Assembly: GCA_024763115.1 (NCBI GenBank)
Contig: JANTGB010000033.1
Span: forward strand, 1 to 12,461
DNA: 12,461 nt
DNA from: Desulfobulbaceae bacterium
GTDB taxonomy: Bacteria; Desulfobacterota; Desulfobulbia; Desulfobulbales; SURF-16
Direction: 5' to 3'
Notes under the pieces: model-generated
What the model was told of the DNA's origin: nothing
Database searches by the model: none
The model's input: only the letters and a program-made list of their open reading frames with translations
Part shown: positions 7,404-12,461 of the stretch, piece by piece
How positions within the stretch are numbered: position 1 is the first letter of the stretch
Layout of the letters: the number at the start of each line of letters is the position of its first letter
Position numbers and translations under genes: made by a program

Positions 7404-8654
7404 TTAAGCGCTCTTTTTGTTCTCGTTTTCGTAAAGAATAACCGGTTTTTCACCATTTAAAATAACCTGTTCATTGATTACGCATTCTTTAGCATTGGGG
7501 GTGGAAGGCAGTTCATACATAATTTCCAGCATTGCCTTTTCCATGACCGAGCGTAATCCCCTGGCTCCTGATTTCCTTTTCAAAGCCTCCCCGGCAATAG
7601 CCTTCAGGGAACCTTCGGTAAAGCGAAGCCTGACATTATCAAATTCAAACAACCTTTGATACTGTTTGGTCAGGGCGTTTTTCGGCTCCTTCAGGATGCG
7701 GACAAGATCTTCTTCTTCCAGTTCTTCCATGGTGGCGATAACCGGCAGCCGCCCCATTAACTCAGGGATAAGACCAAAACGAAGCAGATCTTCCGGCTGT
7801 ATTTCCGCCAGTATTTCTCCCATTTTTTTCTTGGTCTCACCAACGACCCTGGCCCCGAAACCCATGGATTTTGTCCCGGTACGCCGCTTGACCACGCCAT
7901 CCAGGCCGACAAAGGCCCCGCCGCAGATAAAAAGGATATTTGTGGTATCTATTTTGACATATTCCTGCTGGGGATGCTTACGCCCTCCCTTGGGGGGTAC
8001 GCTGGCCACAGTACCTTCAATAATTTTCAGCAGGGCCTGCTGGACGCCTTCGCCGGAGACATCTCTGGTAATAGAAGCACTGTCCGACTTGCGAGCAATT
8101 TTGTCGATTTCATCAATATAAACAATGCCCCTTACCGCCCGTTCTACATCATGGTCGGCAGCCTGAAGAAGATTAACCAGAATATTTTCCACATCCTCAC
8201 CGACATAACCGGCTTCAGTAAGGGTTGTGGCATCAGCCATGGCAAAGGGAACGTTCAGTATTTTGGCCAGGGTATGAGCCAGCAGAGTCTTACCGCTGCC
8301 GGTGGGGCCGATCAAGATAACATTACTTTTCTGCAGTTCAACATCGTTATCGATGCTTTCCTGCATTTCAATTCTTTTATAATGATTATGAACCGCGACC
8401 GAAAGTATCCGCTTGGCAAGTTCCTGACCTATTACATATTCATCAAGATGTTTTTTAATTTCTGTGGGTTTTAGAACCCTTCTTTCTCCGTCCGTCTCTA
8501 TTTCATGACGACGATCTTCTCTGACAATATCATTACAGAGATCAATACATTCATCACAGATGTAAACAGAGGGGCCGGCGATAAGTTTTCGTACTTCATC
8601 CTGGCTTTTCCCACAGAATGAGCAGATTACATCCATATCACTACCATCTGACAT
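7404..8654 (-). CDS. clpX: ATP-dependent Clp protease ATP-binding subunit ClpX
   Basis: ClpX is the AAA+ unfoldase that feeds tagged substrates into ClpP. The 416-residue protein starts with the C4 zinc-binding domain (Cys 11, 14, 33, 36) used for dimerisation and adaptor binding. It continues with Walker A GPTGSGKT (116-123), pore loop GYVG (149-152), Walker B VYIDEIDK (178-185), the RKH pore motif (225-227) and a sensor-2 GARGLRS block near residue 370. The ClpP-docking loop, usually I-G-F, reads M-G-F here (264-266 region, KSMGFGARV), a conservative change. AGGAGGA at 8664-8670 is a strong Shine-Dalgarno nine bases before the ATG and lies inside the end of clpP. Only two bases separate the clpP stop from this start, so the two are surely one operon. 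Confidence 0.98.
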   Translation of the reverse strand: MSDGSDMDVICSFCGKSQDEVRKLIAGPSVYICDECIDLCNDIVREDRRHEIETDGERRVLKPTEIKKHLDEYVIGQELAKRILSVAVHNHYKRIEMQESIDNDVELQKSNVILIGPTGSGKTLLAHTLAKILNVPFAMADATTLTEAGYVGEDVENILVNLLQAADHDVERAVRGIVYIDEIDKIARKSDSASITRDVSGEGVQQALLKIIEGTVASVPPKGGRKHPQQEYVKIDTTNILFICGGAFVGLDGVVKRRTGTKSMGFGARVVGETKKKMGEILAEIQPEDLLRFGLIPELMGRLPVIATMEELEEEDLVRILKEPKNALTKQYQRLFEFDNVRLRFTEGSLKAIAGEALKRKSGARGLRSVMEKAMLEIMYELPSTPNAKECVINEQVILNGEKPVILYENENKKSA

Positions 8655-8656
8655 GT

Positions 8657-9256
8657 TTAAGAATCCTCCTGATCCTCTCGGTTAATAAGAACCTTGTCAA
8701 TCAATCCATACTCTTTTGCCTGTTCAGCCCCCATAAAATAATCCCGCTCCGTGTCGGACTGAATTTTCCGGATGGTTTTCCCGGTATGTTCGGCCAGGGC
8801 ACGGTTTAAGGTCTTGCGCAGCCTGAGTATTTCCTTGGCATGAATGTCAATATCCGTGGCCTGTCCCTGAAAGCCGCCCATGGGCTGGTGGATAAGAATC
8901 CGGGCACTGGGCAGAGAGTATCTCTTGCCCGGAGTTCCGGCCGACAGAAGAAAGGCGCCCATGCTGGCAGCCTGACCCATGCATAATGTTACTATATCAC
9001 ATTTTATGTAGCGCATGGTATCATAAATTGCCAGACCGGCGGTTACCGAGCCGCCGGGAGAATTAACATAAAAGGTAATATCCTTGTCCGGGTCATCAGC
9101 TTCGAGAAAGAGAAGCTGGGCAATTATCACATTGGCAATGTCATCATTAATTGCCGAACCAAGAAAAATAATTCTCTCCTTGAGCAAACGGGAATAAATA
9201 TCAAACGATCGCTCTCCCCTGGGGGTCTGTTCAACAACTATGGGAATCAAACTCAT
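8657..9256 (-). CDS. clpP: ATP-dependent Clp protease proteolytic subunit ClpP
   Basis: ClpP is the serine peptidase of ClpXP/ClpAP, forming a barrel of two heptameric rings in the cytoplasm. The 199-residue protein has the complete catalytic triad: S98 (GQAASMGA), H123 (ILIHQP) and D172 (ERDYFM). The N-terminal stretch before residue 15, with IPIVVEQ and RGERSFDIYSRLLKERIIFLG, is typical of mature housekeeping ClpP, so little propeptide is present. The ATG at 9256 overlaps the tig stop in an ATGA (9253-9256). A good AGGAGAGG Shine-Dalgarno lies just upstream inside tig. The arrangement implies translational coupling from tig through clpP to clpX. Confidence 0.98.
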   Translation of the reverse strand: MSLIPIVVEQTPRGERSFDIYSRLLKERIIFLGSAINDDIANVIIAQLLFLEADDPDKDITFYVNSPGGSVTAGLAIYDTMRYIKCDIVTLCMGQAASMGAFLLSAGTPGKRYSLPSARILIHQPMGGFQGQATDIDIHAKEILRLRKTLNRALAEHTGKTIRKIQSDTERDYFMGAEQAKEYGLIDKVLINREDQEDS

Positions 9257-10608
9257 TTATCCTCTCCTGCGCTTTCACTGTTCTCTGCCTTATCCGTGCC
9301 CTTATCGTCGTTATTTTCAACCGGAGTAACATATTTTATTTTGGTCTCCTTGCGGAGAAATTCGAGAATTTTTTCAATATGCAGTTCATTCATAAAGGGC
9401 AGCAGATCATCCCGTTTGCTGAAATATTTTTTAACTTCATCAATGGGCATCCCATACTGTTCGGAAATTCGTTCAAATCCTCGCTTAACATCATCATCTT
9501 CAAGTTTGATTTCTTCAATTTCGGCAATTTTCTTAAGAATAAAATCACCCCGCACCCTTTTATCCGCAGTCTCCCGATATTGGTCGCTTAATGTTTCGAC
9601 ATTCATCCCGGCCTCTTCCATGGTCAGGCCACGCTTCTTGAGATTTTGTTCAATTTCCTCAAGATAATTATTTATTTCATACTGAATCAGGCGGGCAGGC
9701 ACCTCGAATTCATGAGCCTCAAGCATTTTCAACATCAATTGATCCGTAAGGTCTCCGGAGCGGGCATCCTCTTTTGCCTGGAGGAGTTTATCATGCAGAT
9801 GTTTTTTTAATTCATCCAGAGTATTGAATTCTTCACCCACATCCTGGGCAAAATCGTCATCAATTTCAGCAAGAACCCGTTCCTTGACATTCTTAACCGT
9901 GATTTTAAATTCAATATTTTTGCCGGCCAGCACCGGATTGGGAAAATCAGGCGGAAAGGCTATTTCCCGGCTCGCTTCTTCATCAGGTTTAAGACCGATA
10001 CAGGCTTCTTCAAAGTCCTTGCCGTTATTGCCGGAACCAATATCAACAGTATAGTCTTTGCCGACCACCTGTTTAACCGGCTCCCCTTCGTGATAACCCT
10101 GATAGTCAATCACTACAATATCATTTTCCTGGGCTCCGCGATCTTCAACAGTACGAAGCGGCGCCATTTCCTTACGCAGTCTTGCAATTTCTTCAGCTAC
10201 CTCATCATCACCGACCGTAAGCTCGGGAAGCTCAACCTCAATGCCCTTGTATTCACTGATTTCAAATTCCGGCTTAACATCAACTTCGGCCACATAAGAA
10301 AATGTGCCGTCATCCTCAAATTTATGATCCTTAATGTCCGGATGAACAACAACATCAAGTTTCGTATCCTGCAAAGCATCAAAATAAGATTCCTTAACAA
10401 GTTCTTCACTTAAATCATATTCGACCTTGGGCCCATAATTCTTTTCGAGAATTTTTCTCGGAACTTTACCCTTTCTAAACCCCTTGATATTCACCTCTGC
10501 CTGAAGTTTACGGTAAGCATCTTCAAGTTTTTTGCCGACAGTATCTTCGGGCAGAATAATTTTAATCTTTTTGGTAAGTGGACTTATTTCTTCAACGCTG
10601 ACCTGCAT
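9253..10608 (-). CDS. tig: Trigger factor, ribosome-associated chaperone / peptidyl-prolyl isomerase
   Basis: Trigger factor binds ribosomal protein L23 at the exit tunnel and shields nascent chains; it also has FKBP-type prolyl isomerase activity. The 451-residue protein shows the N-terminal ribosome-binding signature GFRKGKVP (43-50), a PPIase domain (about 155-240, with VVIDYQGYHEG and IGSGNNGKDFEEACIG) and a long helical C-terminal chaperone region ending in an acidic tail. The frame stays open to 10692, but I place the start at the ATG at 10608. It gives the family N-terminus MQVSVEEISP and has AAGGAAGG six bases upstream, while the extra 28 residues look unrelated. It is the first gene of tig-clpP-clpX-lon. 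It follows a tRNA-Leu terminator, so it needs its own promoter within 10609-10677 or read-through; I could not identify a convincing promoter there. Confidence 0.97.
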   Translation of the reverse strand: MQVSVEEISPLTKKIKIILPEDTVGKKLEDAYRKLQAEVNIKGFRKGKVPRKILEKNYGPKVEYDLSEELVKESYFDALQDTKLDVVVHPDIKDHKFEDDGTFSYVAEVDVKPEFEISEYKGIEVELPELTVGDDEVAEEIARLRKEMAPLRTVEDRGAQENDIVVIDYQGYHEGEPVKQVVGKDYTVDIGSGNNGKDFEEACIGLKPDEEASREIAFPPDFPNPVLAGKNIEFKITVKNVKERVLAEIDDDFAQDVGEEFNTLDELKKHLHDKLLQAKEDARSGDLTDQLMLKMLEAHEFEVPARLIQYEINNYLEEIEQNLKKRGLTMEEAGMNVETLSDQYRETADKRVRGDFILKKIAEIEEIKLEDDDVKRGFERISEQYGMPIDEVKKYFSKRDDLLPFMNELHIEKILEFLRKETKIKYVTPVENNDDKGTDKAENSESAGEDK

Positions 10609-10677
10609 TTGCAACCTTCCTTTTAGTAAGCAATTTTTAATGTTAGGCCGACAAAAGCCTTCCAAATCTAAAAAAAT

Positions 10678-10713
10678 AAAGTTCAGTAGCAAAAAAAAGA
10701 CTTCCTGAACTTT
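10678..10713 (-). terminator. Intrinsic terminator after tRNA-Leu
   Basis: On the minus strand AAAGTTCAG pairs perfectly with CTGAACTTT (nine base pairs, arms 10705-10713 and 10678-10686), followed by ATTTTTTT. It lies about 33 bases past the tRNA-Leu 3' end and before tig, so it should end the tRNA transcript. The plus-strand side is also followed by T residues, so it could work both ways. The loop itself is T-rich and rather long (18 bases). Confidence 0.75.
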
Positions 10714-10745
10714 TTTTATGATCTCCGCCTGTAACTTTCTTAAAC

Positions 10746-10829
10746 TGGTGCGAGAGAGGGGAGTCGAACCCCTACGCCGAGGGCGCTGGCTCCTAAGGCC
10801 AGTGCGTCTACCAGTTCCGCCACTCTCGC
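10746..10829 (-). tRNA. tRNA-Leu (anticodon UAG)
   Basis: The minus strand folds into a class II tRNA. The acceptor stem is GCGAGAG/CTCTCGC with discriminator A and encoded CCA (10746-10748). The anticodon stem CTGGC/GCCAG encloses loop CTTAGGA, giving anticodon UAG (reads CUA and other CUN codons). A long variable arm CGCC-CTC-GGCG is present, as expected for leucine, and the T arm is AGGGG-TTCGACT-CCCCT. A promoter-like pair lies just upstream and an intrinsic terminator just downstream, so it appears to be transcribed alone ahead of tig. Confidence 0.97.
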
Positions 10830-10838
10830 ATCTTGATG

Positions 10839-10867
10839 AAAATAATCAACTTTAGCCTCAGAGTCAA
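10839..10867 (-). promoter_or_regulatory. Sigma-70-like promoter for tRNA-Leu
   Basis: On the minus strand a -35 TTGACT (10867-10862) and a -10 TATTTT (10844-10839) are separated by exactly 17 bases. The -10 ends nine bases before the tRNA 5' base, which fits a start a few bases upstream of the mature tRNA. The -35 is one mismatch from TTGACA. The call rests on sequence similarity only. Confidence 0.6.
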
Positions 10868-10950
10868 GTCGCAGTAGTTAGTAACCTTCAGCAAACAGCT
10901 AAAAACTTACCCAAATCGCAGTACTTGAAGGAGTCACTCAAAAATAAATC
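10868..10950. other. Intergenic segment with repeat fragments
   Basis: This stretch upstream of the tRNA-Leu promoter has GTAACCTTCAGCAAACAGC (from 10881), which resembles the left ends seen at 105 (GTAACCAGTTACAAACACAG) and 4631 (GTAACTGCTGACAAAC). ATAACCTTCAGTC at 12340 is another likely relative. TCGCAGTA occurs twice in direct orientation (10869-10876 and 10916-10923). No gene is apparent. Confidence 0.4.
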
Positions 10951-11075
10951 ATAACCGTTCATCAGTGCCTTAGATTTGTTCAATTTGCCCTGGGCGGCAT
11001 ACCGGCGCTATGTAAGCAGTCCAAATTGGACAAAGAGATAAATGCAGACTTCGTGAGGTGCTGATGAACGTTTAC
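10951..11075 (+). repeat. Long fold-back repeat, copy 3 (most complete)
   Basis: The left terminus ATAACCGTTCATCAGTGCCT (10951-10970) is an inverted match to the right terminus GAGGTGCTGATGAACGTTTAC (11055-11075), about 16 of 21 positions. An inner stem pairs TTTGTTCAATTTG with CCAAATTGGACAAAG. The apex GGCGGCATACCGGCGCTATGTAAGC matches the other copies. The arms vary by compensating changes between copies while the termini and apex are conserved. There is no open frame, so this is a non-autonomous palindromic element. Confidence 0.72.
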
Positions 11076-11080
11076 AATAA

Positions 11081-11120
11081 ATAAGTATCGAATTGCGGAA
11101 ATAAGTATCGAATTGCGGGG
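11081..11120 (+). repeat. Tandem 20-base duplication
   Basis: Two back-to-back copies of ATAAGTATCGAATTGCGG plus two variable bases (11081-11100 and 11101-11120) match at 18 of 20 positions. They begin five bases after the end of fold-back copy 3. Multiple short direct repeats of this kind are found at the ends of some insertion sequences, such as the IS21 family, but no transposase lies beside them. Confidence 0.75.
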
Positions 11121-11189
11121 AAGGGATGAGGAAAAATATCATTTTTTACCCTTTGTTCACTCGGCCAACTATCCGCATCATGATTTAAA

Positions 11190-11237
11190 CAGGATCAAAA
11201 ATTAGAAAAGGGCTTCGAGTGCTAACTCTAAGCCCTT
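11190..11237 (-). terminator. Intrinsic terminator after tRNA-Arg
   Basis: On the minus strand a perfect eight-base-pair stem AAGGGCTT/AAGCCCTT (11230-11237 with 11208-11215) continues through one mismatch into a GAGT/ACTC inner stem with a four-base loop. It is followed by TTCTAATTTTT. It starts nine bases past the tRNA-Arg 3' end, exactly where a tRNA terminator is expected. The plus-strand side also has a T-rich tail. Confidence 0.85.
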
Positions 11238-11245
11238 GATTTTAT

Positions 11246-11322
<77 letters not shown>

Positions 11323-11347
11323 GGATATGTGCTGAGATAAGGAAAAC

Positions 11348-11376
11348 AAAATAATTCCGTTTAACTCAGGTATCAA
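11348..11376 (-). promoter_or_regulatory. Sigma-70-like promoter for tRNA-Arg
   Basis: On the minus strand TTGATA (11376-11371) and TATTTT (11353-11348) lie 17 bases apart, the same -10 and spacing as the tRNA-Leu promoter. The start would give a leader of roughly 18 bases before the mature tRNA. This is a sequence-similarity call only. Confidence 0.5.
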
Positions 11377-11799
11377 AAATAAATAACATGAAATCATTTC
11401 AACGTAAAGAGGTTTAAGATTCATTTTATTTCCGTCACCTGTTTATCACGTTGCCGGCGTATCATCTTGTTAACACAATATGATTTAAATTGAAGCAGGC
11501 AGATATCCACAGCAGCTGGTCAAGTTTAAGAAAACTCCTGTCAACCCGAAATCGGCTGACAGTTTCCATGCAGTGTAAAAACGGTGATACAGTCCATGTC
11601 GGAAAAAATACACGGCCCGAGCCAAAACAACAGGAGATATATTCTACCCTGGGAATATAGAGTCATTCCGGCCGTACGATAAAGACGACAATATGAAACA
11701 AAATAATAGATGTGGCGCCATAACGGCACCTGCTGACAGCGTAAATTGCTGTTATTAGAAATTTGTAATATGATATTGTATGGTTGGAATAATTCCGCA
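11377..11799. other. Gene-free stretch with small hairpins
   Basis: I find no convincing coding region here. Short open frames exist (for example minus strand 11541-11729), but they have no ribosome-binding site, no recognisable domain and unlikely composition. Structures present are CTGTCA...TGACAG with an inner CCG/CGG (11538-11562) and ACAGC...GCTGT near 11739-11755. An 11-base palindrome GGAATAATTCC lies near 11787. The stretch is AT-richer than the coding part and may contain decayed sequence. Confidence 0.45.
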
Positions 11800-11822
11800 C
11801 ACTTTTATTGTCCACTTTTATT
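11800..11822 (+). repeat. Two copies of CACTTTTATT, 13-base period
   Basis: CACTTTTATT occurs at 11800-11809 and again at 11813-11822, separated by GTC. It abuts the 3' end of the truncated transposase frame. It is probably part of an insertion-sequence end, since repeated short motifs near termini are typical of some IS families, but the element cannot be named from this fragment. Confidence 0.5.
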
Positions 11823-11916
11823 AAACCATTCCAATTTCGCTATTGGTACTCTGGGCTTTAAGTGCCGACAAAGCCACTTTGGTTTTTAACTCATAACTAT
11901 ACTTTTTTCGCTTCAT
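11821..11916 (-). pseudogene. Truncated IS3-type transposase OrfA, N-terminal remnant
   Basis: A 31-residue frame begins MKRKKYSYELKTKVALSALK. This matches the N-terminal helix-turn-helix start of IS3-family OrfA proteins, which usually begin K-R-x-x-Y-S-x-E-F-K-x-K-V-A-L-x-A. It keeps a good Shine-Dalgarno (GGAGGGG about five bases before the ATG at 11916). It stops after S-E-I-G-M-V, where the intact protein of about 90-100 residues would continue, and no OrfB or integrase core follows. It is therefore a 5' remnant of an insertion sequence, probably fused by deletion to the repeat at 11800-11822. I recognise the family from the motif only. Confidence 0.6.
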
Positions 11917-12188
11917 ATTCCCCTCCAGAACAGTGTACTTGGTAGCTTAACATACTGTCTTATTTTTGGGATCCGCTATATGTTTTACTCGGAAAATGAA
12001 GCAATTTTCTTGAGAGTATAAGCAAGATAGAATCAGAGTCTCTATAAAATCCCAAATTTAAGGAACTATTAAGTTTTTTCTTAAGATAGTTGTTGCCATG
12101 AAAAACATTTAGAGTTATTCTTTTGTCAGGAGCTAGCTGCTGCGGACAAAGTCTGCAGCAGCAAAATTTGTAACTGCAAAACATTGTG
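11917..12188. other. AT-rich gene-free stretch with one strong hairpin
   Basis: No convincing gene is seen. An open frame on the minus strand (11960-12232) is Cys- and Phe-rich in an unlikely way, has no ribosome-binding site, and starts inside a structured repeat, so I do not call it. The only clear structure is the perfect triloop hairpin at 12136-12162. The segment lies upstream of the IS3-type remnant and may include the other flank of that element. Confidence 0.45.
12136..12162. repeat. 12-base-pair hairpin with AAA loop
   Basis: GCTGCTGCGGAC (12136-12147) pairs with GTCTGCAGCAGC (12151-12162) over 12 pairs including one G-T, leaving a three-base loop. Neither strand has a long T-run next to it, so it is not a typical intrinsic terminator. 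It could be a protein-binding palindrome or a remnant of a mobile element end. Confidence 0.6.
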
Positions 12189-12309
12189 AAAAAAGGCCTT
12201 CGCCAATCGTCAAATTGGATTAACCAGGCCATGCTCGCGCCGAGTTAAACTCGGAACCTCGGGATTCCCCTGATACGGGATGAAATTGGTTAATGTCACC
12301 CAATGGGTG
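12189..12309 (-). ncRNA. Candidate structured RNA or fold-back element ending in a terminator-like hairpin
   Basis: Read on the minus strand, this segment has a CACCC/GGGTG hairpin (12309-12297), then ATTAACCA (12294-12287) able to pair at long range with TGGTTAAT (12226-12219). Between them sits a compact hairpin CCGAG/CTCGG (12254-12240). It ends in GGCCT (12230-12226) and AGGCC (12199-12195) around an inner CCAAT/ATTGG stem, followed by six T residues (12194-12189). The GGCCT stem and the long-range pairing share bases at 12226 and are partly exclusive, as in switching leaders. I recognise no known RNA family or promoter. It may equally be a non-transcribed palindromic repeat. Confidence 0.3.
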
Positions 12310-12353
12310 TAACCGTTCACCTGGGCACAAAATTTACGATAACCTTCAGTCCT

Positions 12354-12461
12354 ATAAGTGTTTACCTGTGCCTTAGATTCGTTCGTTTGGGACTTCGAAG
12401 CATACTTGTGCTATTCGAGAAGGCCCAAACGGGCGAAGATGAGGTGCTGGTGAACGCTTAC
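12354..12461 (+). repeat. Long fold-back repeat, copy 4
   Basis: The left end ATAAGTGTTTACCTGTGCCTTA (about 12354-12375) is an inverted partner of the right end GAGGTGCTGGTGAACGCTTAC (12441-12461). The inner stem pairs ATTCGTTCGTTTGGG with CCCAAACGGGCGAAGAT. The apex GAAGCATACTTGTGCTATTCGAG matches copy 1 closely. The segment just before it (12308-12324, GTAACCGTTCACCTGGG) is an extra inverted copy of the terminus, so a second, partial element may be joined here. The copy ends exactly at the window edge. Confidence 0.7.

Noticed and set aside
10609..10677. Promoter for the tig operon, including a heat-shock sigma-32 type
   Set aside because: I could not find a -35/-10 pair with acceptable spacing, nor CTTGAA / CCCCAT-type elements. 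A promoter is likely but not identifiable by eye.
10609..10692. N-terminal extension of trigger factor by 28 residues
   Set aside because: The ATG at 10608 has a good AAGGAAGG site and gives the family N-terminus. The extension runs into the upstream terminator region and looks unrelated.
11541..11729. 62-residue open frame on the minus strand with a hydrophobic centre
   Set aside because: No ribosome-binding site, no family resemblance and no operon partner; it probably arises by chance in AT-rich non-coding DNA.
11960..12232. 90-residue open frame on the minus strand
   Set aside because: It has no Shine-Dalgarno, starts inside a palindromic segment, runs through the triloop hairpin, and has an unlikely Cys/Phe-rich composition with no recognisable domain.
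12219..12294. Integron attC-like site
   Set aside because: The inverted ATTAACCA/TGGTTAAT pair does not fit the RYYYAAC / GTTRRRY core sites, and there is no integrase or gene cassette array.

Overview
The window looks like ordinary chromosome from a mid-GC, anaerobic-type bacterium, most likely a sulfate-reducer-like member of the Desulfobacterota. This placement is inference: it rests on an FmdE-like protein next to a molybdopterin-binding-fold protein, the tRNA-Leu / tig / clpP / clpX / lon order, and protein sequences that read as deltaproteobacterial. No 16S or other marker is present to confirm it.

Layout. Positions 1-165 hold intergenic fold-back repeats. Plus-strand genes follow at about 191-4625: an FmdE-family protein (191-772), a molybdopterin-binding-fold protein with a C-terminal Cys cluster (815-1858), uvrB (1972-3960) and a DUF374 lysophospholipid acyltransferase-like protein (3951-4625) that overlaps the uvrB stop. 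A convergent intergenic gap (4626-4939) carries another fold-back repeat. The minus strand then carries, read from high to low coordinates, tRNA-Arg(CCG) with its terminator, tRNA-Leu(UAG) with its terminator, trigger factor (tig), clpP, clpX and lon.

The minus-strand block is a compact protein-quality-control unit. Trigger factor meets nascent chains at the ribosome, ClpP and ClpX form the ClpXP protease, and Lon is a second ATP-dependent protease. tig and clpP overlap by four bases and clpP and clpX are two bases apart, so co-transcription and translational coupling are very likely. lon follows clpX after 46 bases that are almost entirely one short hairpin repeat.

The right-hand 1.6 kb (10830-12461) has two tRNA genes and otherwise no convincing intact gene. 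It is repeat-rich: two copies of the long fold-back element, a 20-base tandem duplication, a truncated IS3-type transposase start, a 13-base-period repeat, a perfect triloop hairpin, and a minus-strand structured segment ending in a terminator-like hairpin. I see no CRISPR array, prophage, toxin-antitoxin pair, defence cassette or clearly new multi-gene system. The most interesting signals are the non-coding repeats: at least four long fold-backs with a shared apical motif, and a short hairpin that sits directly before the start codons of both the FmdE-like gene and lon.
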